NCBI GenBank assembly: GCA_964463355.1
Contig: CAYXBP010000009.1
Span: forward strand, 9,108-73,107
DNA length: 64,000 bases
Direction: 5' to 3'
From: Firm-04 sp964463355
GTDB taxonomy: Bacteria > Bacillota > Clostridia > Oscillospirales > Ruminococcaceae
The position numbers and the translations under genes are program-made. The notes beneath the pieces were generated by a model. The model made no database searches, had not been told where the DNA came from, and saw only the letters and a list, made by a program, of their open reading frames with translations. Position 1 is the stretch's first letter. Each line of letters begins with the position of its first letter. Shown here piece after piece: positions 33,914 to 42,434 of this stretch.

Positions 33914-34933
33914 TTATTTATGATCGACAAATCCCACGCGACGGTACACTTTAGCAAGCACCTTGCGCGTCATGCGATACGCCTGTTCGCTACCGTTGGC
34001 AATACACTGGTTGAGGTACGCCTTATCCGCAGAAAGCCTTGCGTACTCACTGCGTACAGGTGCAAGGTGATCTGCCACTGCCTCGCCCACAGCGGTTTTG
34101 AAATCGCCATAGCCGCGCCCTGCAAACTCTGCGGTGATCTCGTCCATGGTCTTACCAGTCACGCAGCCGTAGATTGTCATGAGGTTGTTGATTCCTTCCT
34201 TGCCCTCTCGATAGCAGACCTCAGCGTCGGAATCAGTAACGGCGCGCTTGAATTTGCGCATAATGGTATCCTTATCGTCCAGTATATACACGCAGGCATT
34301 GGCATTTTCATCAGATTTGGACATTTTTTTGGTGGGATCCTGCAACGACATCACACGCGCACCGCTCTGGGGAACATAAGGCTCTGGCACGGTAAAGGTA
34401 TCACCAAACCGTTGATTGAACCGCACGGCAACATTTCTGGCAAGCTCCAGATGCTGCTTCTGGTCTGCGCCGATGGGCACCAGATCCGCATTATACGCGA
34501 GAATATCGGCTGCCATCAGCACAGGGTAGGTAAACAGACCTGCGTTGATGTTATCTGCATGACGGGCACTTTTATCCTTAAACTGGGTCATGCGGCTCAG
34601 TTCACCAAACATGGTGGAGCAGGAAAGCACCCAGCTCAACTCTGCGTGGTTGGGGTTGTGGCTTTGAATAAAGGCAACACTTTTCTGCGGGTCAATGCCG
34701 CAGGCAAGCATCAGCGCATAGGCGCGCATCGTATTGGCACGCAGCGCAGCAGGCTCCTGCATAACGGTAATGGCGTGCAGATCGACGATGCAATAAATAC
34801 ACTCGTACTCATCTTGCAATTTGCCCCAGTTGCGCACCGCGCCGATATAATTGCCCAATGTGAAAACGCCCGTGGGCTGAATGCCGCTAAAGATGCGCTT
34901 TTTGGGGGCAGCTGTTGATTCCTGTTGACACAT
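33914..34933 (-). CDS. trpS: tryptophanyl-tRNA synthetase
   Basis: Class I aminoacyl-tRNA synthetase charging tRNA-Trp. The 339 residues contain the ATP-binding TLGNYIGA (HIGH-equivalent), YCIVDLHAIT, the KMSKSDEN loop, and a Rossmann body of typical length. SD AAAGGA is about 13 bases before the ATG, a long spacing. No T-box leader is visible in the 22 bases between it and the preceding gene, so it is probably transcribed with that gene from 35540-35568. Confidence 0.96.
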   Translation of the reverse strand: MCQQESTAAPKKRIFSGIQPTGVFTLGNYIGAVRNWGKLQDEYECIYCIVDLHAITVMQEPAALRANTMRAYALMLACGIDPQKSVAFIQSHNPNHAELSWVLSCSTMFGELSRMTQFKDKSARHADNINAGLFTYPVLMAADILAYNADLVPIGADQKQHLELARNVAVRFNQRFGDTFTVPEPYVPQSGARVMSLQDPTKKMSKSDENANACVYILDDKDTIMRKFKRAVTDSDAEVCYREGKEGINNLMTIYGCVTGKTMDEITAEFAGRGYGDFKTAVGEAVADHLAPVRSEYARLSADKAYLNQCIANGSEQAYRMTRKVLAKVYRRVGFVDHK

Positions 34934-34955
34934 ACTGTGTACTCGTTCCTTTCAG

Positions 34956-35471
34956 TTATGCTTTATGATTTGCCGCACGATCCTTCATTTGTGCGGTACG
35001 CAGTTCACCCATCACGCGCTGGTAGAGATGCATCAGGGTGCGCTCCCTGGGATTCTGATTGGACTGGGTTGCCGTTATCGCCATGCGATATGCACCACCG
35101 GTGGTTAGAAAATAGACATAGTGAACTTGTGCCATAGGCAGCTCAAAGGAGGCAGCAGGCTCGGCATCTTCCAGAAACTTTGCTGCATTGTTGACGAACA
35201 AGCGGGTTGCTTGCACCACAGCAGGGTAACGCTGTGCCGCACCAGAATAATCCGTGCCGTTGCTGAAATAGAGATTTGCAGCACCGTTTACAAAGCAAGC
35301 CATAGTGGTGATCACGTTAGGCGACATGGGCATATCAATAATGACACCATAGAGGGTGTTTTCGGTCAGAAACTGGGTAAAATTAGAAGGGGAGAGGCGC
35401 AGTGCCTGGCTGCGAGTCCTCAGGTATTCCTTCGATACGGGAACTCTGGAAAGAGAGCGTACAGTAGCCAT
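34956..35471 (-). CDS. unknown protein (171 aa) upstream of trpS
   Basis: A soluble protein of 171 residues starting MATVRSLSRVPVSKEYLRTR, with TLYGVIIDMPMSPNVITTMA and VHYVYFLTTGGAYRMAIT in the middle and C-terminal parts. No signal peptide or membrane helix, no known motif that I recognise. ATG 35471 has AAAGGA twelve bases upstream; the frame is open further but without an SD. It is the first gene of the trpS-mazG-rqcP group, with its own consensus promoter. Confidence 0.72.
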   Translation of the reverse strand: MATVRSLSRVPVSKEYLRTRSQALRLSPSNFTQFLTENTLYGVIIDMPMSPNVITTMACFVNGAANLYFSNGTDYSGAAQRYPAVVQATRLFVNNAAKFLEDAEPAASFELPMAQVHYVYFLTTGGAYRMAITATQSNQNPRERTLMHLYQRVMGELRTAQMKDRAANHKA

Positions 35472-35539
35472 GATAACAAATCGTCCTTTCAAATTTCGGG
35501 CAGAGGGCAAAGGGTCATCCCTGCACATTGATATTTCCC

Positions 35540-35568
35540 ATTATAACACATATTCTCAAAGATTGCAA
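35540..35568 (-). promoter_or_regulatory. sigma-A promoter of the 34956-35471 gene and trpS group
   Basis: Minus strand TTGCAA (35568-35563), 17-base spacer, TATAAT (35545-35540). Confidence 0.75.
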
Positions 35569-35649
35569 CATAAATTTGATTATTCACCATACATTTTTTG
35601 CACGAATCCGCACAGCCGAACCAATATCCTGTGCAGAACGGAGTATTCC

Positions 35650-37221
35650 ATGAAAAGACAAACGGTAATCAAGGGGTCGGTCATCCTGATAGCATCCGTT
35701 ATTTTTGCAAAGCTTTGCGGCGCATTGTTCCGCATTCCTCTGACACAGCTTCTGGGTGGTACGGGCATGGGATATTTCTCATCGGCGTACGGTGTGTTTT
35801 TACCAGTTTTCGCGCTTTCGGTCACGGGGATGAATACTGCTGTGGCAACCATGACTGCTGAAGCTGCTGCGACTGGTGATCAAGCTGGTGTACGGATGAT
35901 CCGCAGCTGTGCATTCCGACTGTTCAGTATTCCAGGGCTGATTGGCAGCATGATCCTGTTCACTTGTGCTGCACCGATATGTGACCACCTGTTGGGCAAT
36001 CCTCCTGCGGCACTTGCCGTGCAGATGCTTTCACCGACGGTGTTTCTCTGCTGCATCAGCGCAGTATTCCGCGGCAGCTTTGAAGGTATGCGCTGTATGA
36101 CACCCACTGCCATATCCCAATGTGCGGAAGGGGCGGCGCGAGTGATATGCGGTGTACTGCTCTGTCGCCTTGCTCTGATGCAAAAAATTACTCTTGGGGA
36201 TAAAGATGCCTTAACCGACGGTGCAGCAGCTGCCATTCTTGGGGTAACAATTTCCGCAGCGGCGGGGTTGCTTTTCCTGATGTGTGTACCTTTTCGAGTT
36301 CCAAAAGTCAAGTTTTCCTCTGCTGCACGCAAAACCATTTATCGGCGACTGCTGCGCTTGCTCATTCCGATTGCAGTCAGCTCTTTGGTGACCAATCTCA
36401 CTACGCTTACTGATTTATTCACGGTGCTGCACTGTTTAACCGATGTGATACGTAAGGCACCCTCACAATTCGGCTATACTGCTATACCTTCGCATGATGA
36501 AGCGGCAGCGACCGCAAATTTTCTCTACGGTGCCTTTTCAGGACTTGCGGTAACGGTGTTCAATCTGGTGCCATCGATTACGAACATGATGAGCAAAAGC
36601 GTACTGCCTGCATTTGCGGAATCCTATACAAAAGGCGACAAATCTGCTATGGCGTGCGATGCCAAAACTGCACTTTCCGCAACTGCATTTCTCTGTATTC
36701 CGGCAGGGCTTGGCATTTTCGCGCTTGCAAAGCCGATACTAATGCTGTTGTTTCCCTTGCGCACAGCTGAGGTAACTGTTGCCGCACCACCGCTGATGAT
36801 TCTTGGGATAGGGGTGATTTTTCTTGCGCTGACCCAGCCGGTTTTCAGTATGCTGCAAGCGGCAGGCAATGCTGATCAAACCGTTCGGGTAATGCTTTGG
36901 GGACTGGGCATCAAAGTGGTTGGCAATCTGGTTTTGTTGCACCTCGCTGCGATCCATTTGAATGGCGCAGCAATCGCTACGCTGTTGTGCTATGCGGTGA
37001 TTCTTCTGCGCGGATATGCTGTTTTGAAGCAAAAAACGGGGATTGAGATTCCCTTAGGGCAAATCTGTGGGAAATATCTCGCAGGAGGTGTGCTATGCGC
37101 TGTTACGGCAAAGTGCATATATGGTGTTCTTGCACAGTTTGGCAATGCGCCTGCCCTGCTGCTTGCTATTTTCTGCGGGGGCATGATATATCTGCTGTTT
37201 TGCTATCTCACGCGCAAATAA
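35650..37221 (+). CDS. SpoVB/MurJ-type oligosaccharide (lipid II) flippase
   Basis: A 523-residue membrane protein of the MOP superfamily with about 13-14 helices. The start MKRQTVIKGSVILIASVIFA and GALFRIPLTQLLGGTGMGYF are diagnostic of the SpoVB/polysaccharide-biosynthesis group; SFEGMRCMTPTAISQ and NLVPSITNMMSKSVLPAF are also conserved. Such proteins move lipid-linked sugars across the membrane, for peptidoglycan or spore cortex. ACGGAG lies seven bases before ATG 35650. The frame is open far upstream into the divergent gene, which is not credible. Whether it serves sporulation or vegetative wall synthesis cannot be told. Confidence 0.88.
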   Translation: MKRQTVIKGSVILIASVIFAKLCGALFRIPLTQLLGGTGMGYFSSAYGVFLPVFALSVTGMNTAVATMTAEAAATGDQAGVRMIRSCAFRLFSIPGLIGSMILFTCAAPICDHLLGNPPAALAVQMLSPTVFLCCISAVFRGSFEGMRCMTPTAISQCAEGAARVICGVLLCRLALMQKITLGDKDALTDGAAAAILGVTISAAAGLLFLMCVPFRVPKVKFSSAARKTIYRRLLRLLIPIAVSSLVTNLTTLTDLFTVLHCLTDVIRKAPSQFGYTAIPSHDEAAATANFLYGAFSGLAVTVFNLVPSITNMMSKSVLPAFAESYTKGDKSAMACDAKTALSATAFLCIPAGLGIFALAKPILMLLFPLRTAEVTVAAPPLMILGIGVIFLALTQPVFSMLQAAGNADQTVRVMLWGLGIKVVGNLVLLHLAAIHLNGAAIATLLCYAVILLRGYAVLKQKTGIEIPLGQICGKYLAGGVLCAVTAKCIYGVLAQFGNAPALLLAIFCGGMIYLLFCYLTRK

Positions 37222-37286
37222 AACAGCAAAAGTGAAACACACATCTGCGAGTCTTTCGTCGGTTTGCGTGACACTGAAATAAGAAC

Positions 37287-37317
37287 AGAACGCTTTCGGT
37301 GTGACCGAAAGCGTTCT
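37287..37317. terminator. bidirectional terminator
   Basis: Perfect 14-base arms (37287-37300, 37304-37317; AGAACGCTTTCGGT) with a three-base loop, between the convergent flippase and symporter genes. Confidence 0.9.
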
Positions 37318-37332
37318 TTCAATATCTGTGGT

Positions 37333-38919
37333 TTATTTCTCAAATGCAGCAAATGCGTGATCCACAACCTTTTTTTCACAGGGCTTGGTAAACAGGGATA
37401 CCAGAGGCGTTACGATAATCGAGAGTAGCATCAACACTGCACCTGCGTTAATGGGTGATGCCAGATTCAGCGGCAGCGATGTAGCCCAGCGAACCAAACC
37501 AGAGAAGTGCGCAGGGAAGAACGAGAAAATCAGCATATGGCTCATGGTGAGAATCACGCCCATGCCAAAGCTAACCCATACCGATGCTTTGGTGATGCGT
37601 TTGCCGTATAGTCCCCACAAGAACGGGCCGAGGAATGAACCAGACAGTGCGCCCCATGAGTAGCTCATCAAGGTGGTGATGGCTGCATTTTTATTCATGG
37701 CGATGAGTACCGATATCAATAGGAAGAAGATGATCAGCACACGCATGGTAATAAACTCTTTTTTGTCATCCATTTTGCCCTTTGTGGCAGGACGGATGAG
37801 ATCATGCGTAAGGGTGGTGGAGGATGTCAGTACCAATGCTGAAAGGGTGGAAAGCGAAGCACTCAGCACCAGAACCACCACAAGGCCAATCAGGATGGCA
37901 GGAAGTCCTTCTTCCAGCATGGCAGGAACCATAGCGTCGAATTCTAACTTACCATTTGGCAGTTTTGTGATTAGGTTTTTGCCAATACCCGTGCCTTCCA
38001 CAGTAGTGTTGAATAATCTTGTAAAGCCGCCCAGAAGATAACAGCCTCCAGAAACAACCAGGCAAAAGATCGTGGAGATGATCATGCCGCGTGTAATGTC
38101 TTTTTCATCACGGATGGCGTAAAACTTGTGGGTCATTTGCGGCAGCCCCCATGTGCCGAGCGAGGTTAAGATCACGACGCCGAATAAGTTAATCGGGTCT
38201 GGCCCAAACACGCTAGCCAGCGAACCATCGGCAATGGAAGGATCTTTGACAGTTTTCAGCAGGTTGATGGAATCAAACAGTCCACCATTGTGATTCAGCA
38301 CGCTGATGACTACTGCACTGATGCCCACCAGCATGATCAGCCCCTGAATGAAATCGTTGACCGCAGTTGCGGAATATCCACCCAGCACTACATAAATTGC
38401 ACTGAGAACAGCCATTGCGATGATCACATACTGATATGCATGTTCGGATTTCAGATCAAACGCCATGGCAAACAGACGAGAAAGCCCATTGTAAACCGAT
38501 GCGGTGTAGGGAATCATAAAGATGAACACAATAGCGGCAGCAACATTTTTGAGGGCGGTGCTGCCATAGCGTTTTAGGAAGAAATCAGGCATCGTTTTTG
38601 CTTCCAGATGCTTGGTCATCAGACGCGTGCGCTTGCCCAGTACCATCCAGCAAAGGGTAGCACCGATGAGCGCGTTGCCTATGCCGATGAGCGCAGCAGA
38701 GATACCGTAGCTCCACCCAAACTGTCCTGCGTAGCCGATAAAGACTACTGCGGAAAAATAGGTGGTGCCGAAACCAAATGCAGTCATCCATGGGCCGATT
38801 TTGTTGCCGCCAAACACGAAATCGTTGACGGTTTTGGTGCGCTTTGAGGTGACGATACCGATGGTTACCATCAGGACAGCGTACACCAGCACAATAATTG
38901 TGGCAATGATTTGAGGCAT
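37333..38919 (-). CDS. sodium:solute symporter (SSS family)
   Basis: A 528-residue Na+-coupled transporter with about 13 membrane helices. Family features include SKRTKTVNDFVFGGNKIGP near the N-terminus, AFGFGTTYFSAVVFIGYAG, GGYSATAVNDFIQGLIML (the SSS signature region), and ALVLTSSTTLTHDLIRP, where SSS proteins hold the second Na+ site. Substrate could be proline, pantothenate, a sugar or another solute; sequence motifs alone do not decide. It has a consensus promoter (39003-39031) and a roughly 80-base leader with nested inverted repeats. Confidence 0.92.
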   Translation of the reverse strand: MPQIIATIIVLVYAVLMVTIGIVTSKRTKTVNDFVFGGNKIGPWMTAFGFGTTYFSAVVFIGYAGQFGWSYGISAALIGIGNALIGATLCWMVLGKRTRLMTKHLEAKTMPDFFLKRYGSTALKNVAAAIVFIFMIPYTASVYNGLSRLFAMAFDLKSEHAYQYVIIAMAVLSAIYVVLGGYSATAVNDFIQGLIMLVGISAVVISVLNHNGGLFDSINLLKTVKDPSIADGSLASVFGPDPINLFGVVILTSLGTWGLPQMTHKFYAIRDEKDITRGMIISTIFCLVVSGGCYLLGGFTRLFNTTVEGTGIGKNLITKLPNGKLEFDAMVPAMLEEGLPAILIGLVVVLVLSASLSTLSALVLTSSTTLTHDLIRPATKGKMDDKKEFITMRVLIIFFLLISVLIAMNKNAAITTLMSYSWGALSGSFLGPFLWGLYGKRITKASVWVSFGMGVILTMSHMLIFSFFPAHFSGLVRWATSLPLNLASPINAGAVLMLLSIIVTPLVSLFTKPCEKKVVDHAFAAFEK

Positions 38920-39002
38920 AACAAACTCCTTTATAATAGTATATGTTGCTCACTTTTGCGATATAAAGCTGCAATGCTGTAAAGCTTTAACGCAACAAAG
39001 CA

Positions 39003-39031
39003 ATTATAGCACAGATTCAAAGAATTGTCAA
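39003..39031 (-). promoter_or_regulatory. consensus sigma-A promoter of the symporter gene
   Basis: Minus strand TTGACA (39031-39026), 17-base spacer, TATAAT (39008-39003). The leader contains TGTTGC/GCAACA (38997-38992 with 38949-38944) enclosing AAAGCT/AGCTTT (38988-38983 with 38970-38965). Confidence 0.9.
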
Positions 39032-39277
39032 GGGGAAAATACAAATTTTGCGCAAAAAAGATCGAAAAACCAGATTGCATTATCATGCGGTGGCGTCATC
39101 ATCACTGCGTTTGTAAACTATTTGTATTCAATTGCTTTTCGGGAATATCTTGTGATTTGCTACGGCGATATGCCTCTGCAAACCTGGCGAGATCTCCAAA
39201 AATAGAAACCTTATTCGGCAAGTTGCATAAAAATTACGCTCGATTTTTGGCGATTCCACCAAAGTTTTCGTTTCCTC

Positions 39278-39306
39278 TTTACAAGTTCCAAAAGATGTAT
39301 TATAAT
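39278..39306 (+). promoter_or_regulatory. sigma-A promoter of the GH9 cellulase gene
   Basis: TTTACA (39278-39283), 17-base spacer, TATAAT (39301-39306), giving a leader of nearly 190 bases. The long gap 38920-39500 also holds the divergent symporter promoter and an inverted repeat CCAAAAAT...ATTTTTGG (39196-39203, 39243-39250) upstream of this promoter. An imperfect hairpin at about 39446-39469 lies near the ribosome site. I see no credible gene in the gap. Confidence 0.85.
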
Positions 39307-39500
39307 AGAAAAGATGAAAATTGCGTGATAGCTGTGCGGAAAAAACAAGCGAAATATTACAAGGCGTATAATCCGATTGTTCGTCAAGGATGAAACAGTC
39401 CGCGCTTATCACAGGTTTTCAGGAAAGATATTCCACTTTGGTATAACCCGTTGCGGAGAGCAGCGGTTATATAAACAAAAAAATGGGAGGGTTTTTACAC

Positions 39501-42386
39501 ATGCTGAAAAAATCAATCGGCAAACGCGTAACGACCGGGCTTGTTTCCGCAGCAATGCTGGCAAGTACGACCGTTGCAGTCTTACCGAGCATGGCGTTTA
39601 CGGCTTCTGCGGCCGGCGAAATGTTGGGTATGACAGACTTTGAAGATGGCATTGGTCTGCCTTGGCATACCTGTGTCACACAACCTGCAAACCTGAGTTT
39701 TGAGATCGCTAACGGTGTCTACAAAGTCACCATCAATGAAAATGGTGGTGAGGATGTTGGTGGTGCAAGCCGCTGGGACTGCCAGTTCCGTCACAGAAAG
39801 CTGCAGATCGTGAAAGGTAACAGCTATACTGTAAAGGCAGAGATCACTGCTTCCAATTCTGGTGAGATTTACACCAAGATCGGTGACCTTTCTGGTAATC
39901 TGGAGCTGTGGCACAATGGTATGGGTGATAATCAGGGCAGATGGCCTAACGATTTCAACCAGACTTGGAACTGCATCCCCATGACTGCGAACCAGACACT
40001 GAAGATCGACTCCACCTTTACTGCTTCCGAGTCCTTGGATGTTGCTGAGTGGGCATTCCACTTTGGCGGTGCGGGTCAGTATCAGAGTACTGACTGCTTC
40101 CCCAATGGCACAGTTTTGACCTTTGATAACATGAGCCTGTACAACAATACTGACAACGTCGGTGTTTGGGTGGACGCAGAACCCGCACCCGAGTACGGTG
40201 TTCACGGTAACCAGGTCGGCTACTACACCAACCTGAACAAGAAGGCAACCTACCACTCCGATTCCTCTTTCAGCGACCAGAAGATCAGCATCATTGATGC
40301 AAAGACTGGTAAAGAGGTCTACAGCGGCACTGCTAAGGGCGGCAGCACTCTGGATGCCGATTCTGGCTTCTATACCGCCGTTTTTGATTTCTCCGATTTC
40401 AAGACCGCAGGTACCTACTACTTTGCAACCTCTGGCACTACTCGCAATTCCTATGACTTCACCATCGGCGATAATATCTATGATGGCGTTGTGACCAACG
40501 CAGTTAACTACTTCTATCAGAACCGTTCTGGTGTTCCTACCGAGGAAGCGTACATCACTTCTACCGGCATGAACGCATCCAAGTCTGACTTGGTGGATAA
40601 GGCGGGTCACTCTCCGGATACCGCATATCTCCAGAACACATGGATCAAGGCCTACAAGAATGATGGTTCCGATGTTCAGAAGTCCAATGGTACTATGGAC
40701 GGTACTGGCGGTTGGTACGATGCTGGTGACCACGGTAAGTACGTCGTTAACGGCGGTATCTCCGTGTGGACTCTGCAAAATATGTACGAGTGGTCCCTGG
40801 ATGACCGCAACAACACGTCTGCTGATAAGTTCGCGGATGGAAGCGGCACTGTCGTAGTTCCTGAGGCAGGCAATGGCGCTCCCGATATTCTCGATGAAAC
40901 TCGTGTTGAGCTTGAGTGGTTCTTCAAGATGCTCGTTCCTTCGGACTACACCATGACCTATAACACCACTGATGCATCTGGCAACAAGATCGGTTCTACC
41001 ACTGGTAAGTATACCGATATGGTGTTCCACAAGCTGCATGACTCCAAGTGGACTGGTTTGGCAGTTCACTGCTGGGATTATCAGAGCAGCAAGGACTGGG
41101 CAGGTATTACTCGTATTGTAAAGCCTCCGTCCACTGCTGCTACCCTGAACGTTGCTGCAACTGCTGCACAGGCTGCTCGTCTGTGGGAAAAGTATGATGC
41201 AGATTTCGCAGATACCTGCCTGGAGATGGCAAAGCGTACCTACGCTGCTGCAAAGGCAAATCCCGAACTGTATGCTCCTCTGGATCAGGCAATCGGCGGC
41301 GGTGCTTACGGCGATGACAATGTGAAGGATGACTTCTACTGGGCAGCTACTGAGCTGTACATCACCACTGGTGACGCAACCTACAAGACTGATATGGAAA
41401 GCTATGCTGAGGCTTACACTGTCGTTTCCAGCCTGGATGGCGGCGAGAACAGCGGTTCTTTCACCTCCTTCAACTGGGGCAACACTGCTTCTCTTGGTAA
41501 TCTTTCTCTGTTCCTGAACGCTAAGTCCGCAGGTTCTAACCTCTCCAAGATTGAGAATTCCATCGTTGCTTCTGCTGATCTTTACATTGCTGAGCAGGCA
41601 AAGCAGGGCTTTGGTACTCCTTATCATGGCACCACCTTCTCTGATCCTGTCAACATTGGCGTGGATGAGAGTGGTAAACCCATTGAAATCTACGGTTACG
41701 AGTGGGGTTCCAACTCCTTCGTAGTGAACAATGCGATCGTTATGGCGTATGCATACGTTGCTACTGGCGAGGCAAAGTACCTCAATGGTGCTGCTGAGGC
41801 TCTGGACTATATCTTCGGCCGCAACGCTATGGACTTCTCCTATGTTACTGGTTACGGTACCTATCACCTCGTGAATCCTCACCACCGTTTCTGGAGCCAT
41901 GAGTTGGATTCTTCCTTCCCCTATGCTCCTTCTGGTGTTATGTCTGGTGGCCCTGGTTCTGGTTTGCAGGATCCCTATGTTGGCGGTATGGGCTACAAGC
42001 GTGGCGAGGTTGCTCCTCAGCTCTGCTTTGTTGACTCCATCGAGGCATGGTCTGTAAACGAGGTTACCATCAACTGGAACTCTCCTTTTGCGTGGATTGT
42101 CAGCTTTGTTGAGGACGAAGCAAGTGGCGAGATCAGTTCTGATCCTGGTACCGATCCTGATCCTTCTATCAACTGGGGCGATGTGGACTGCGACGGCGCT
42201 GTTAAGACTGCCGATGTTATCCTTCTGAACCGCTTTGTTGCTGAGGATGATTCCATTTCTGTTTCTGCACAGGGTATGCTGAATGCTGACTGTGAGTACG
42301 ATGGTCAGGTCAATGCAAATGATGCTAGCAAGATTCTCCAGTATCTGGCAAGCATTATTTCCTACAGTGAGCTGGGCAACCAGTAA
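39501..42386 (+). CDS. GH9 endoglucanase with CBM-like, Ig-like and C-terminal dockerin modules
   Basis: Secreted cellulase, 961 residues. Order: signal peptide (1-38, cleavage near ASA-A), a beta-sandwich CBM4/9-like module (about 40-190), an Ig-like CelD N-terminal domain (about 205-290, HGNQVGYYTNLNKKA), the GH9 catalytic domain, and a dockerin (about 895-950). Catalytic aspartates are in GGWYDAGDHGKYV (about 405-415) and the acid Glu in NEVTINWNS (about 854). The dockerin has two calcium loops, DVDCDGAVKTADVILLNR and DCEYDGQVNANDASKIL. It would attach to a cohesin of a scaffoldin not encoded here. Codons are strongly biased (Lys AAG, Asn AAC, Tyr TAC, Gly GGT), suggesting very high expression. 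SD GGGAGG lies about ten bases before ATG 39501. Confidence 0.96.
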   Translation: MLKKSIGKRVTTGLVSAAMLASTTVAVLPSMAFTASAAGEMLGMTDFEDGIGLPWHTCVTQPANLSFEIANGVYKVTINENGGEDVGGASRWDCQFRHRKLQIVKGNSYTVKAEITASNSGEIYTKIGDLSGNLELWHNGMGDNQGRWPNDFNQTWNCIPMTANQTLKIDSTFTASESLDVAEWAFHFGGAGQYQSTDCFPNGTVLTFDNMSLYNNTDNVGVWVDAEPAPEYGVHGNQVGYYTNLNKKATYHSDSSFSDQKISIIDAKTGKEVYSGTAKGGSTLDADSGFYTAVFDFSDFKTAGTYYFATSGTTRNSYDFTIGDNIYDGVVTNAVNYFYQNRSGVPTEEAYITSTGMNASKSDLVDKAGHSPDTAYLQNTWIKAYKNDGSDVQKSNGTMDGTGGWYDAGDHGKYVVNGGISVWTLQNMYEWSLDDRNNTSADKFADGSGTVVVPEAGNGAPDILDETRVELEWFFKMLVPSDYTMTYNTTDASGNKIGSTTGKYTDMVFHKLHDSKWTGLAVHCWDYQSSKDWAGITRIVKPPSTAATLNVAATAAQAARLWEKYDADFADTCLEMAKRTYAAAKANPELYAPLDQAIGGGAYGDDNVKDDFYWAATELYITTGDATYKTDMESYAEAYTVVSSLDGGENSGSFTSFNWGNTASLGNLSLFLNAKSAGSNLSKIENSIVASADLYIAEQAKQGFGTPYHGTTFSDPVNIGVDESGKPIEIYGYEWGSNSFVVNNAIVMAYAYVATGEAKYLNGAAEALDYIFGRNAMDFSYVTGYGTYHLVNPHHRFWSHELDSSFPYAPSGVMSGGPGSGLQDPYVGGMGYKRGEVAPQLCFVDSIEAWSVNEVTINWNSPFAWIVSFVEDEASGEISSDPGTDPDPSINWGDVDCDGAVKTADVILLNRFVAEDDSISVSAQGMLNADCEYDGQVNANDASKILQYLASIISYSELGNQ

Positions 42387-42396
42387 TTCCTAAAGC

Positions 42397-42433
42397 AAAA
42401 AAGGTTGATCTCTTCGGAGATCAACCTTTTTTT
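42397..42433. terminator. strong bidirectional terminator
   Basis: AAAAAAGGTTGATCTC and its complement (42397-42412, 42417-42432) around a TTCG tetraloop, with A and T runs on either side. It ends both GH9 and the convergent GH2 gene. Confidence 0.95.
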
Positions 42434-42434
42434 G

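Noticed and set aside
39025..39393. 122-codon plus-strand frame upstream of GH9
   Set aside because: It covers both divergent promoters and the inverted repeat, has an odd Cys/His/Lys-rich composition and no domain.
39582..41900. 772-codon open frame on the minus strand through the GH9 gene
   Set aside because: It is antisense to a conserved cellulase with full motifs. Its sequence lacks recognisable domains, and the strong codon bias of the GH9 gene suppresses stops in that frame.
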